DNA from: Onthophagus taurus
Lineage: Eukaryota; Arthropoda; Insecta; Coleoptera; Scarabaeidae
Direction: 5' to 3'
Assembly (NCBI RefSeq): GCF_036711975.1
Contig: NC_091966.1
Coordinates: forward strand, 6,083,501 to 6,147,500
DNA: 64,000 nt
Positions 44,749-57,162 of this stretch are shown here, piece after piece (positions within the stretch are counted from its first letter, which is position 1; every line of letters starts with the position of its first letter). A program made the position numbers and the translations under genes. The notes under the pieces are model-generated. The model did not search any database. It had not been told where the DNA came from and was given only the letters and a program-made list of their open reading frames with translations.

Positions 44749-47700
44749 CTAACAAACGTTTCTTCTTTTGAGCCTCATTTCACTACTCGCGACAGCAATC
44801 CATTCATTTCTCGAATTATCAAACCAAGTTAATCCTAAATTGTATCTTCCATTTAAATTAGCGTGCTGACAATGAGAGAACCACCACCCACCTTCATAAT
44901 TACTTGCACAATGTGTATTTGAAATATCTCTATCGTTATCAACCGTTGAAAATTCCATGCGATTTTGATAATCCAATGCGTCACTTGCATTTCCATTGTA
45001 TTTATTTACGGTTAATTTAAATCCGGTATCGTAATTTCCTACTTGGAATTCATCATAATTCGCTTGCCAATGTTTACCGTAAATATCGCGCATATTTATT
45101 TGTAATTTCGTACAGTTTTCGCTAGTGAGTGCGTGCAGGTGGCGATTCCCAATCCAAAATTCGCCGGTGGCCGTTCCGAAACCATTTGAATAATCATTCC
45201 AATTTCGATTAAAATTAACAGAACCATCTTGACGTCTTTGAATCGTCGTCCAACCTTCGTTACAATAAGCCGTAATTGGTTCACCTTCACCCGGTGAAAT
45301 TAAATAAATTCCCGATGGACCTTGAATCGAGGTACAATCGAATGGAAGTTTATTAATAATATTTTTATATTCCTTTTCGAACGTTTGGAATTGTTGAACT
45401 AGAGTTATAGTTGATTTCGTTGCGTTAACATCTTTCGTTGAAGATTCAGTTTTAAGGATATGATCGTGGAGCTTCGAAGTTTGAAGATCACTCGATGTTC
45501 GTAACACTTCAAAATCTTCAATTAAATTATTAATTTTTTTGTGATCCTCGTCAAACCTATCTTTTGTCGTTGAAACCGTCGAAGCGATCGCTTTCATCGA
45601 CGATCTAACATTATCTTGATCCTCTTTTAACGCCGATATAGTTGAAGTTGCTTCGGAAGTTTGAACTTCGAGTTTAGAAATTTCTTTACGGAACATTGGT
45701 AAATTTTTATTCACTTTATTCTCAATATTTTCGATATTTTCTAGTAATTCCAACATGGAACGATGTAATTTATCGAAATTGCTTAATTGAGAGGTAACGT
45801 TTTGAATGTTATTGGAGGTTTTGCGCTGTTGTAACTCCAAATCGCTTAATCTTTTATTTATAACTCTCTTATTTAAGTTATTATCTTTATCTTCGTTATT
45901 AATTTCGTTTAAACGGTGATTTTTAACGTACTCGTTCACTTCGTTTCCATTAATTCGATCGAATTCAAACGATTTATTATCTTCCATTCTTACGAAATTT
46001 TGTAAAATTTGCATTTCTTCCTCTAATTTTAATATTTTTGTTTGTAAAGCTTCGTTAGTTCTTTTTAAATGTTTAGCTGTTCTTTCTACATCTACAACGT
46101 GTTTGCGAAGAGTTCTTTGGTGCCTTGATGGATGATCCAACGTTGGTAATGATCCTTTTTTCGAAGTTAAAGCGTTGAAGGTTTGGGACCATTCTATTTG
46201 TAGAGCTTTCATCTGCAATTAAAAAAAAATAAGATTATAAATCGTAAAATTTAATGAGAATTAAATGTGTTAAATTCGCACCTTTAAACCGTTAAAAGTG
46301 GCAAAAGATAAGCTTTTATTGCAGTTTAAGATAAAACCTCAACTTGTCTCGGTGTTGAATACGAAGAAAGAGAGAGAAATGTTAAAATGGGAAGGCTACA
46401 CGAAATCGTTTCGCCTTTTTAAAAGGGACGTGTAACGTCTGCCTGCAAAAGTTATCCGATACGATTTGAAATTTTCTCAACCGACGGTATAAAAGAATGA
46501 GAAATATTGAGAAGCCGAGAAGAAGGTTTACGTTGTCTTAATGTTGCCCCGGTATGGTGTAATTTCAGTAAAATCGATACTAGAGAGTACTGGTAGTAGT
46601 AGTACTACCGGGTCGGTTTGTCGGAGGCCGGAATTTACATAATATGCAAACGCAACAGTTCCGACGACTTCGGAGGAGCAGCCCTTAAGTTAACGTCCGC
46701 GTCCGGGGGAGGAGGTGGAGCTGGAGGTTCTTATCTTTAAGGTTCGCCGGAATTTCAAAGCGTCAACTTTAACTTCTCTTTCCTTTACTTTACAACCTAA
46801 CAATTTCTTTACGTCTTCAATTTGATAATAAAATTTAAACAAAAACTACAGGATATCATTATATAGAAAATCGAGCTATAAAAAATGTTATTCTTTCGTT
46901 TATTGATCACATATATATTTCAAAGCAATTGCAATTCTTTATTTTATGCCACAAAAAAATAGCTAACTCTTAAATATAGCTAAAGATCATGACGAACCTA
47001 AGTCCTGCTGAAAACGTTGAAGGCACGAAATAAAGATTTTGACAATTAGACGTGCGAATTGAGGAGAAGAATAAATCTTACATGGACAGCCTATGGCAGA
47101 CCGAATGATATCTTCAGAAATAACTTGCCCATCTGTCTAAAAATCTAGTTATGAGTTCTAAAAGGCTTCAAATTACACAGAGAAACATTGAAAGGTTCTT
47201 GGTGTTTCGCTTCGCGATCGAGTAACTCACGAAGATCTAAGAAGAAAAAGTTGCTGATATGATTACCCAAATTGCAGAATTCAGATGCATTCTCGAGTGA
47301 AGATCCAGCTATTTCCAGTGTTGCAAATAATGGATGAAATCACGTTGTCTGAGATACTAGGTGATGTCTAAAATGGCGTAATTATGAACAGAGTTATGAT
47401 AGTATATTGCAAAATGGAATTTGGGAAACTAACGAATCATTCAGATCGAGCAAGGATGAAGACTGGAAGAAAGCGGGCGTTCTGAGTAACTGGGTTAATG
47501 TCATTGATATCTAACAGAACACATGATGCTAAAATAAGTAATCAGCTGGGGGAAAATGTTGCTTGACTTCTTCATTGCTTTATTTCTGATGTTGAAGTAC
47601 TTCAACTTAATGTTACATAGATGCCATATCCATCAACATATACCTAACCAAATAAAATCCATGCTCAGTGTTCTAAACGTGTGGTTCTTTCAGGCTGTTT

Positions 47701-50700
47701 TGATAAAAAATCCCAAAGTTACTCACAGAATTTTAATTTTATGCCACAACTTTGCTGGGGTTTTCTCTATGATCTGTGTTGTTCCAATGTGACTCATGAT
47801 GTATACTGCTCAATTGCAGGCTTCTGCATAAGGAAATTTATAAGGTTGTTCTTGGAGTTGACTTCCTAGCTAATGCTTAGTTATGTAGCAATTTAGAGTA
47901 GCTGGGAGAAAATGTTGCTTGACTTCTTCATTGCTTTATGTCTGACGTTGAAGTACTTCAACTTTATGTTACATAGATGCCATATCCATCAACATATACC
48001 TAACCAAATAAATTCCATGCTCAGTGTTCTAAACGTGTGGTTCTTTCAGGCTGTTTTGATAAAAAATCCCAGTTACTCACAGAATTTTAATTTTATGCCA
48101 CAACTTTGCTGGGGTTTTCTCTATGATCTGTGTTGTTCCAATGTGACTCATGATGTATACTGCTCAATTGCAGGCTCCTGCACAAGGAAATTTATAAGGT
48201 TGTTCTTGGAGTTGACTTCCTAGCTAATGCTTAGTTATGTAGCAATTTAGAGTAGAGTATCCCTCTCTCTTAATGTATTGGCTATCACATTGTCTTAGGA
48301 CATTTTCGTCTTCCTCTGCTTCTCTTCACAACTATTTTGTCCGGAAATCTTTGTATATGTTTCAACCCAAGATGTCTCTCTTGTATACATCATTCAATAG
48401 GTTTTATATCCAATTTAGAACTTCATCTCAATATCAAACTAAGATGCAGAAAAAATGTTAAAATCGTTGTCTAACTCCACAATTGCAAGGATGATAACTT
48501 GAATGTCTAAATCTTCATCTATTAATTGAATTTTGGATTTTGTGTTTGGCAGATAAGTTGGGGATACAAAAAAGAAGCAAGTATTTTCAACATGAATGGA
48601 AAAAACAAAAAATATGGAATACTCTTTAATAGATGAGTAAATAAAAAGATGTTACAGAACAAGTTTAATCTCACCTGATATAATTAAAGGTAATGAGATC
48701 TGACTAGGTGATTATTAAGATTAATTTGATAAAAATCCAGTTCAAAAAATCATATCACAAGAACAAATTGAGATATCATTATGAGATAAAAACCAATTTA
48801 AAGCACAATTAATTAATATTTAATGCTCATAAATTTATTTCTTTATCTCTATACATTTTGATGTAGAAACTTTTTTAATTAATGAATGTATATGTCCGCT
48901 CAAAATGGATTAAGTTTGCAAACACCAATTTAAAAAAATCGTATCTCAAAAAGTAATTGAGATATTAAAAGCAAATAAAAACCATTTTATAGTAAATTTA
49001 ACCCAGTTTTATCACATCAAAAATAAAAATTTCGTTCCTACAACTTTTTGTGATACGATTGTTTTAATAGAACTTGTGGTTATTGAGGTTAAATTAATAA
49101 AAGTGCAATTTAACAAATTGTATTTTAAAAAGGAATTGAGATATCAAGATGAAATAAAAACCATTTTAAAGCAAATGTAATAAATACTGGCGAATAAATA
49201 CTATTTTGCTAATCCTTGGTAATCTTGATTGATGTACTTGCTAGTGGTAATTAAACTGTTATGACACCTGGTTTATGTAAATATCGTAACTCCTATATAT
49301 TTAATTATAAAATATAAGTAGTAATTACTTATTTTGCAATAACCTCTATATTTTTTTACGGCTCAAAAAAAAAAAAAATATATCAAAGAAACAAAAAAAG
49401 GACCACATTCCAGAGCCGTAATTTTATATAGCGGTCCTGAGGCATTGTGCCTCTCAGACGTCCTCGTCTCAGGCAGTTTATACGCGTGAGAAGAGAGAAG
49501 AAAGTGCACACTGGGTGCCTTTTTATTTTTACCGACCCCGCCGGCCGTAAAACCCGTTCACTTTATAACATGAACGGTGGTCGTAACGCTTATAATGCCA
49601 ACTTTTCGGCAACAAAAAAAAACAAATCCAATTTCCACAAAAAAAATCGCAAACTTTACTTTTCGATTTCAATTACCAAAGTTTTCAATCAAAAGAATAA
49701 ATAAGAAAACGAATTAGATTTCATCCCCGCTTAATTTCTTCCAACCACTTGGGTGGTTAAATGGGATTCAGTTGGTGGAAATGTCTGAGAAGTTAACCTT
49801 AGGATTACCTCAGGGACGACTAACCTATAGTAAACAAGTAGTTACGAGATAGCTTACGCGCGACCGTTTGTAACGGAATAGGAACAGTTGGGCTTTATTG
49901 AATTTATAAACGCAATTTGGGGAGGAGAGTTTCCAACAAACTTCTCAATGATTACTTAAATCTTAACTTGAATTCTCAATTAATTTTTTTTTTTATTTTG
50001 AGTTCCAAAACTGTGTTGATAATAATTTAATAACTTTCTCCTTTCTTGCATCACAATCTCTTAAAATTGTTTAATAAGGAAATGCTTTTTTTAATGTACA
50101 GTAAAAGTTTAGTTGTGTATCTCTTAAAACAGTTAAACCCGAATGTTAATCTAATTCTAAGTTTAGTGTTAGTTGTAGTTTTAGTTTAATAAAATTATAC
50201 AACAAATTAACGCTGAATAACGATTAAAACTAACACTAGACCTAGAACTAGAAAGTTTCGGGTTTAGCTCAATTAGCAAAATTTGGTTTTATTTATGGGT
50301 GAGTTGGCACTACAGATCGATGGATTAAAATAACTTATTGGATATGTTTTATGGGTTAATTCTGAACCTTTTTTGTATGAAATGATATTTTCCATTGGAT
50401 ATAATTGATGAGTTATAGAGGAAAATTGATGAAAACGTCAAAATTACAATTTTTCTTAAGTTGGGTTGGTAGTTCTGGTTGATAACATAAATATCTTTAT
50501 CCAATACGTATAATGAGCTAATTCTAAACGTTTTTTTATTAAAAAGTAATTCTCCATCTTGCTGAATTAATAAGTTATAACCGAAAATTGTCAAAAACCT
50601 CAAAATTTCGTTTTATTTTTGGGTGGGTTGGCACTACTGATCGATGGATTAAAATAATTTATTGGATATGTTTTATGGGTTAATTCTGAACCTTTTTTGT

Positions 50701-53700
50701 ATGAAATGATTTTTTCCATTGGATATAATTGATGAGTTATACAGGAAAATGATGAAAACCTCAAAATTATAATTTTTCTTAAGTTGGGTTGGTAGTTCTA
50801 ATTGATAGAAGAAATATCTTTATCCCATACGTTTTATGAGCTAATTCTAAACGTTTCCTTATTAAAAAATAATTCTCCATCTTGCTAAATTAATAAGTTA
50901 TAACCGAAAATTGTCAAAAACCTCAAAATTTTATTTTATTTTTGGGTGGGTTGGCACTACTGATCGATGGATTAAAATAACTTATTGGATATGTTTTATG
51001 GGTTAATTCTGAACCTTTTTTGTATGAAATGATTTTTTCCATTGGATATAATTGATGAGTTATAGAGGAAAATTGATGAAAACGTCAAAATTACAATTTT
51101 TGTTAAGTTGGGTTGGTAGTTCTGATTGATAGCATAAATATTTTTATAGAATACGTATAATGAGCTAATTCTAAACGTTTTTTGGTTAAAGAGTAATTCT
51201 TCATCTTGCAGGATTAATAAGTTATAGCCGAAAATTGTCAAAAACCTCAAAATTAGGTTTTATTTTCTGTGGGTTGGCACTACTGATCAATGGATTAAAA
51301 TAGCTTATTGGATATGTTTTATGGGTTAATTCTGAAACTTTTTTGTATGAAATCATTTTTTCCGTTGGATATAATTGATGAGTTATAGAGGAAAATTGAT
51401 GAAAACATCAAAATTACAATTTTTCTTAAGTTGGGTTGGTAGTTCTGATTGATAGCATAAATATCGTTATCCAATACGTATAATCAGCTAATTCTAAACG
51501 TTTTTTGATTAAAAAGTAATTCTCCATCTTGCAGGATTAATAAGTTATAGCCGAAAATTGTCAAAAACCTCAAAATTTGGTTTTATTTTTGGGTGGGTTG
51601 GCACTACTGATCCATGGATTAAAATAACTTATTGGATATGTTTTATGGGTTAATTCTAAATCTTTTTTGTATGAAATGATTTTTTTCATTGGATACAATT
51701 GATGAGTTATAGACGAAAATTTATAAAAATGTCAAAATTACAATTTTTCTTAAATTGGGGTGGTAGTTCTGATTGATAGAAGAAATATCTTTATCCAATA
51801 CGTTTTATTAGCTAATTCTAAACGTTTTTTTAGTAAAAAGTAATTCTCCATCTTGCTGAATTAATAAGTTAAACCGGAAATTGTCAAAAACCTCAAAATT
51901 TGGTTTTATTATTGGGTGGGTTGGCACTACTGATCGATGGATTAAAATAACTTATTGGATATGTTTTATGGGTTAATTCTAAACCTTTTTTGTATGAAAT
52001 GATTTTTTCCATTGGATATAATTGATGAGTTATAGAGGAAAATTGATGAAAACCTCAAAATTATAATTTTTCTTAAGTTGGGTTGGTAGTTCTGATTGAT
52101 TGCATAAATATCTTTATTCAATTCGTATAATGAGCTAATTTTAAAGGTTTTTTGTTTAAAAAGTAATTCTCCATATTGCATGATTAATAAGTTATAACCG
52201 AAAATTGTCAAAAACCTCAAAATTTGGTTTTATTTTTGGGTGGGTTGGCACTACTGATCGATGGATTAAAATACCTTATTGGATATATTTTATGGGTAAT
52301 TCTGAACCTTTTTTGTATGAAATGATTTTTTCCATTGGATATAATTGATGAGTTATAGAGGAAAATTGACGAAAACCTCAAAATTATTATTTTTCTTAAG
52401 TTGGGTTGGTAGTTCTGATTGATTGCATAAATATCTTTATTCAATACGTATAATGAGCTAATTCTAAACGTTTTTTGTTTAAAAAGTAATTCTCCATCTT
52501 GCATGATTAATAAGTTATAACCGAAAATTGTCAAAAACCTCAAAATTTGGTTTTATTTTTAGGTGGGTTGGCACTACTGATCGATGGATTAAAATAACTT
52601 ATTGGATATGTTTTATGGGTTAATTCTAAATCTTTTTTGTATGAAATGATTTTTTCCATTGGATACAATTGATGAGTTATAGAGGAAAATTAATGAAAAC
52701 GTCAAAATTACAATTTTTCTTAAATTGGGTTGGTAGTTCTGATTGATAGAATAAATAGAGCCGTCTTAAAAGACGTACGGCTAAACTCGAATGATGCTAG
52801 TTCTAGGTCTAGTGTTAGTTATGATGCTAGAACTAAAACTAGAACCAACACTAGACCTAGAGCTAGAAAGTTTCAATAAAAATATACAACCTAGCGCTGA
52901 ATAATAATTAAAGGGGGATTACTAATAACTCGGGGAATACCCGAGTTATATTTAAATGGCTATATTTGTAAATTTTATATTATTTAAGTATGTTGATTGC
53001 GAATTGTTTTTAAAGTAAGAGACATAAGTTGAAAAATAAAAATAAAAAAAAAGGAAAAATTGCGGCCCCCTTTTACGAGACACACACAATGCAAAGGTGA
53101 AATTCGAATTCGGGCGTAATACGGCAGGTGTTCGGTTGCCGTTAACAGCATGTGTCTGGCATGTTTCGGGCTCCGGGGCTCACCTGGCTCCGGTCTTGGC
53201 CAATGAGGACCGTCTTCGGGACGCCAACCTGGAGCCCCCCTTTGTCTCCCTTTACCTCTACCGCCCGATAAGCGCGCACGGGGGGCTGTGAAGAGAAACG
53301 TAGCGGTCTTGCCCGCATTATACAACCGAACGAACCGTAAAATAAAAAGAAAATAAACGTAAAAAATAAAAGTAACGAGAGATGGTGGTTTTTGAATGAG
53401 CCACTTTTGCAAAACAAAAAATAAATAACAAAACGTTTTGTACACTTAAATTATGTCCAATGCGTTCAAATTTCTCACCTGATTCTTAGTTTTCCCGCAA
53501 ACTAAAGCTGTTGCCTTTGCGTGGTCCTTGACCGAGTTAAGTTCTTCGCGAACGGCTGCTATCTCTGCCTCGTACTTGAAATTCTTCGTTTTGGCAACTT
53601 CCAATTCCCTGTTCAAATTGATAACATCAGTTTGTAATAAACTGAGATCGGAATCGAGTTGTTCGTGATTCTGAAGGATGACCGTCGCGTTTAGAGCACT

Positions 53701-53845
53701 TTGAACCTCAAGAACTTCAAGTTTTAATTCGCTGACGCTATCCGAAAGCCATTTTAAAGCCACCCTATCATTCTTTTCTTCGTTTTGATGCCTATTGTGG
53801 CCATTGTTTGAATGGTGCCCGGAACGTAATTGCTCTAATTCCAAT
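44749..53845 (-). CDS. sca: Scabrous-like secreted fibrinogen-domain protein, last two exons
   Basis: Exons complement(44749-46212, 53479-53845) join in phase 0 and give 609 visible residues. The upstream exon (entered with one base of a split codon) carries a coiled-coil segment (WLSDSVSELKLEVLEVQSAL and SDLSLLQTDVINLNRELE). The last exon begins MKALQIEWSQTFNALTS, continues with long heptad-like coils, and ends in a fibrinogen-related domain of about 195 residues from CTSIQGPSGIYLI. Key pieces are GWTTIQRRQDGSVNFNRNW, GEFWIGN, DRDISNTHCASNYEGGWW and FSHCQHANLNGRYN. In Drosophila, scabrous is a secreted factor acting with Notch in spacing neural precursors. The combination of coils, the ALQIEW block and this FReD variant makes it a good match. 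The signal-peptide exon was not found; it is probably beyond 53845, possibly outside the window. The 7.3 kb intron holds satellites and retrotransposon relics. Confidence 0.82.
46213..47019. promoter_or_regulatory. intron segment with a GC-richer block, candidate regulatory DNA
   Basis: Bases 46380-46745 are less AT-rich and lack repeats or coding frames (for example CGTCCGCGTCCGGGGGAGGA near 46693). Their position next to the scabrous exon makes an enhancer possible. This is inferred from composition alone. Confidence 0.25.
47020..47500 (+). pseudogene. non-LTR retrotransposon C-terminal relic in scabrous intron
   Basis: The plus frames read QRNIERFLVFRFAIE, then EEKVADMITQIAEF, with an alternate frame RSSNSRRSKKKKLL. 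This is the region that in intact insect elements reads like ERxMLGVSLRDRVxNExLRRR then VADVITQIAELKW. Two frameshifts. Confidence 0.5.
47545..48256. repeat. tandem duplication, 2 x 356 bp
   Basis: Unit 1 starts GCTGGGGGAAAATGTTGCTT at 47545; unit 2 starts GCTGGGAGAAAATGTTGCTT at 47901. The copies differ at only a handful of positions, including a 3-base deletion in unit 2. Short frames inside are not recognisable proteins. Confidence 0.9.
48257..49380. other. intron stretch, no gene; weak internal repeats
   Basis: Between about 48710 and 49180, pieces like ATCGTATCTCAAAAAGTAAT and TTGAGATATCAAGATGAAAT recur roughly every 170-190 bases. This points to an old, diverged tandem repeat. Nothing coding. 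Confidence 0.4.
49395..49610. other. CpG-richer island within the scabrous intron
   Basis: This differs from the surrounding AT-rich DNA: CCTCAGACGTCCTCGTCTCA near 49450, and CGACCCCGCCGGCCGTAAAA near 49532. No repeat copies in this window and no convincing protein. It may be a conserved regulatory block. Confidence 0.3.
50150..52900. repeat. satellite-bearing element 1: 323-bp array with palindromic ends
   Basis: About eight units of 323-324 bp run from 50280 to 52757. The marker GGCAC (in GGGTTGGCACTACTGATCGA) falls at 50306, 50630, 50953, 51276, 51600, 51923, 52247 and 52570. The left flank is a palindromic module (TAGTGTTAGTTGTAGTTTTA and ACACTAGACCTAGAACTAGA, then TTTCGGGTTTAGC). The right flank is GCCGTCTTAAAAGACGTACG, then GGCTAAACTC and CTAGTTCTAGGTCTAGTG. 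The array is thus enclosed by shared ends. Confidence 0.85.
53050..53330. other. GC-rich island in intron next to the scabrous coiled-coil exon
   Basis: This is the most GC-rich block in the window (for example GGGCTCCGGGGCTCACCTGG at 53168 and GCGCGCACGGGGGGCTGTGA near 53271). Open frames occur on both strands, but their peptides (Arg/Pro/Gly-rich) look like a by-product of composition. It could be an exon of another transcript, a CpG-rich regulatory element or foreign DNA. Confidence 0.35.
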
Positions 53846-55008
53846 CTAAAAAATAAAAAGAAAGGATTTTATTTTTACTTTACTCTTTTACGGTAAACTT
53901 TAGATGGGCGAATGTGTCTTGGTTTGAAATTTAGTTGAGAAAGAGATCAAAGGCTAAGAACTCTTTGTGTCCGTGTTTTAAAAGTGTTCAATGTGTAGGT
54001 TGCGGTAAATAATAAATATTAAAGAGAGAGATGAAAGAACCAGGTGAATTTCGAAGAGGAACTCGGTGTAAATTGGAAACGTCGGGAAAAAATGAGAGGT
54101 AATCGATTTGAAGTAATAAAAACGGATTACGAGACAATTTCAAACCGATTTCTGGGCGAAACGATGTAATCTGCGATAACCAATCATGTACTCAATAAAA
54201 CTCTAACAATAAGACCAATTTTTGAAAGGATTTAAAAAAAATTGACCTACTTCATTTTACAACTTTAAAAAGCAATGCGATATTTTTTTATTTTCACAAC
54301 TTAACGAGATTAATGTAGTTCCGAGTTGGGTTAATAACGTTTTGTGTGCGCACATACTAATATCGATTTTGTCATCTATCACGATTAAATTTTCACCCGC
54401 ATGATTAACGGTTGTTACTTCGTGGCGTTGAACCGGAAGTTAAGCTTTTAAAATGACAAGAAATAAAAATACAATAATAAAATCTCGATATTAACAGATT
54501 AATACGGCGAAGGGAGTGTCCGTTTTAGCCAAAAGTTATAGGCACACCGTTATGTTTAGTCTACCTTTATATTTATATAGCGCTGAATAATAACTAAAAC
54601 TAGAACTAACATTAGTATTAGAACTAGAAACATTCGGGTTTAGCCGTCTTAAGAGACGTATAGCTAAACTCAAATGATTCTAGTTCTTGGTCTAGTGAAA
54701 ATTTGGTTTTATTTTTGGGTGGGTTGGCACTACTGATCGATGGATTAAAATAACTTATTGGATATGTTTTATGGGTTAATTCTGAACCTTTTTTGTATGA
54801 AATGATTTTTTCCATTGGATATAATTGATGAGTTACAGAGGAAAATTGATGAAAACATCAAAATTACAATTTTTCTTAATTTGGGTTGGTAGTTCTGATT
54901 GATAGCATAAATATCTTTATCCAATACGTTTTATGAGCTAATTCTAAACGTTTTTTGTTTAAAAAGTAATTCTCCATCTTGCATGATTAATAAGATATAA
55001 CCGGAAAT

Positions 55009-57162
55009 CGGAATTAAAATCGTTGGAGAGGCTATGCGATCGCTATATCAGGGACTCTTGTCTTCACAACAGACCATTAGACCCTAACCAACATGCTTAC
55101 ACCCAGGGAAAGTCCACGCTGACGGCTCTTCACTCAGTGATCAGTTTTGTTAGCGGTGCACTGGACCTTAAAGAGTCCGCCCTGGGGGTTTTCATTGACG
55201 TTGAAGGCGCTTTTGATAAAACCACCTTCTCCAAAATCAACGAAGCTTTGTTAGAGCATGACGTCCCTCCGGCCCTTTGTGGCTGGATTGAGAGCACTCT
55301 AAGACAAAGAATCGTCAATTTGAGGGCTGGTCAGGCCACCCTTCAGGGGGCAGTTACTAGAGGCTGCCCGCAGGGGGGAGTATTATCTCCACTTTTGTGG
55401 AATCTCACCCTGGATAGCCTCATGAAACGCCTATATCTAGCCGGTTTTAAAACCACTGGCTATGCAGATGACCTGACAATCCTTATAAGAGGCAAGTACG
55501 TAAATGCACTCTTTGGAAGGATGCAGGAAGCACTCAATCTAATTGAGAAATGGTGTAACGAGCAATCTCTTTCTGTAAACCCCAAGAAGACGGAAATGAT
55601 TCTTTTTACACGCATGCGCAACATAGGCAATCATAGACTGCCAATGCTTGCTAAAACTCCACTCACGCTATCTACAGAAGTTAAGTACTTGGGATTAACG
55701 ATAGATAGTAAGTTAACGTGGAAATCCCACCTAGAAAATAGAGTAAATAAGGCTTGTGTCGCATTCGGCCAGTGCCGGAGGGCCGTTGGAAGGACTTGGG
55801 GTTTGTCCCCCACGATAGCCCTCTGGATTTACACGGCCGTAATTAGACCAATGCTGACGTATGGTGCGGTGGTTTGGTGGACTAGAACTTCAAAATCCAT
55901 TGCCACCACCGCACTTAATAGAATACAGAGACTCGCGTGTTTGTATGTTACAGGTGCGCTGCGATCAACCCCCACCGCGGCCATGGAAGTCATGTTAAAC
56001 TTACCACCACTAAACTTATACATTCAGGAAGTGGCGCTGGTAACCATGCTAAGACTACAATCAGTAGGAATTATGAAAGTTGGGGACGCTGGATGCAGTT
56101 CGACACTCTGGAGGGGAGCCGTTGTCGACATACCTTTACTCGAGTGTAAAACGGACTACATACCAGCCGAATATGTATTTTCAAAGAAGTACCTAACCTA
56201 TAGCAGTGCCACAGCAGTAGATACACATAAAGATCTTAAGATCTACACTGATGGTTCGAGGAGACGGAATGGTGCAGGCGCTGGGGTCTTTTCTCATGAC
56301 CTTCAGATACGACTCTCTGAACCTTTAGGAACAGGTACCACCGTCAAACAAGCGGAACTAACCGCTATTAAACTTGCCGCTGACTCTATTATTAATTCCA
56401 AGAAGAGGGGTAAGTGTTTTACTATTTTTACAGATAGTAGACAATCTGTTTTAGCACTAAGCAGAGTAGTTATAACCTCTGGGCTAGTTATGGATTGTCA
56501 TATGGCATTGGAAGAGGCCGCGATACACAATCGCGTAGCTATCCAATGGATTAAAGGGCATTCTGGTTGCTCGGGTAACAACCACGCTGACAGGCTGGCC
56601 AAAAGAGCCGCCGGTAGAGCGCTTTGTGCACCCGAGCCGATAATCACCCCTTCCTTAGCTACTCATATTGAATTGATTAAGCGCTTCACTCACAAAAAGT
56701 TCTTGAACTGGTGGGATAGAGTTACGGGCTGTCACCTTGCTAAGGAATTGTTGAAATATCCGTCAGCAACAACAGCTCAGTTCTTTGTAGGGCTCGATAA
56801 ATGTGCCCTTCGCATAGTTACAGGTCTCCTCACGGGGCACTGTAAGGTGAACAGGCACCTCTACAACATGAAGCTTGTTGATTCCCCTCTCTGTCGAGCC
56901 TGCGAGCAGGACGATGAGACGGTTAAACACATCTTGTGTGATTGCCCCTCTCTGACCGACCTCAGAATGAGGACCTTTGGAGAGGAATGGCCGACCACGG
57001 ATGGCATCAGGAACACACCTCCGAGAGACATCCTAGCCTTTGGAAAATCCCTTGGCTGGTTGATGTGACCGGAGGGGGTGCGGGGAGGATGCACAAGGGG
57101 CCCAATGGGGCCTAGGTGCTGTGCGCGTTCACGCACACACTCCCACTTCCATACATACATAC
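55009..57162 (+). mobile_element. 5'-truncated R1-clade non-LTR retrotransposon insertion
   Basis: A 10-bp target duplication AACCGGAAAT (54999-55008 and 57163-57172) brackets 2154 bp inside a satellite unit. The 5' end starts abruptly within the RT (ELKSLERLCDRYI). The 3' end is a short CATA repeat tail (about 57149-57162). Endonuclease and gag-like ORF are missing, as expected from incomplete reverse transcription. The intact frame shows it is recent. Confidence 0.9.
55023..57068 (+). CDS. reverse transcriptase-RNase H, C-terminal 681 residues
   Basis: This is an open polymerase fragment of an R1-clade element. RT fingers/palm: NQHAYTQGKSTLTALHSV; FIDVEGAFDKTTF (first Asp block); RGCPQGGVLSPLLWNLTLD; and TGYADDLTILIRG (active site). 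Thumb region: EVKYLGLTIDSKLTWKSHL. RNase H domain from about residue 405: IYTDGSRRRNGAGAGVFS, KQAELTAIKLA, FTDSRQ and IQWIKGHSGCSGNNHADRLA; the acidic residues are all in place. A C-terminal CCHC knuckle (CRACEQDDETVKHILCDC) follows. The true start lies upstream in the lost 5' part; the first in-frame codons at 55009-55022 already belong to the RT. The GC content is clearly higher than the surrounding satellite. Without an endonuclease or promoter it is unlikely to move. Confidence 0.9.
   Translation: MERLCDRYIRDSCLHNRPLDPNQHAYTQGKSTLTALHSVISFVSGALDLKESALGVFIDVEGAFDKTTFSKINEALLEHDVPPALCGWIESTLRQRIVNLRAGQATLQGAVTRGCPQGGVLSPLLWNLTLDSLMKRLYLAGFKTTGYADDLTILIRGKYVNALFGRMQEALNLIEKWCNEQSLSVNPKKTEMILFTRMRNIGNHRLPMLAKTPLTLSTEVKYLGLTIDSKLTWKSHLENRVNKACVAFGQCRRAVGRTWGLSPTIALWIYTAVIRPMLTYGAVVWWTRTSKSIATTALNRIQRLACLYVTGALRSTPTAAMEVMLNLPPLNLYIQEVALVTMLRLQSVGIMKVGDAGCSSTLWRGAVVDIPLLECKTDYIPAEYVFSKKYLTYSSATAVDTHKDLKIYTDGSRRRNGAGAGVFSHDLQIRLSEPLGTGTTVKQAELTAIKLAADSIINSKKRGKCFTIFTDSRQSVLALSRVVITSGLVMDCHMALEEAAIHNRVAIQWIKGHSGCSGNNHADRLAKRAAGRALCAPEPIITPSLATHIELIKRFTHKKFLNWWDRVTGCHLAKELLKYPSATTAQFFVGLDKCALRIVTGLLTGHCKVNRHLYNMKLVDSPLCRACEQDDETVKHILCDCPSLTDLRMRTFGEEWPTTDGIRNTPPRDILAFGKSLGWLM

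Noticed and set aside
50349-52543. Repeated 84- and 108-residue minus-strand frames (MRFLTIFGYNLLIMQDGELL and so on) in each satellite unit
   Set aside because: The frame recurs because the 323-324 bp units are similar. Several units are 323 bp and break the frame between units; the protein is low-complexity and no start context or domain is seen.
53097-53445. Open frames on both strands of the GC-rich block
   Set aside because: GC-rich DNA has few stop codons. The peptides are Arg/Pro/Gly-rich with no domain, and the two strands cannot both be coding.
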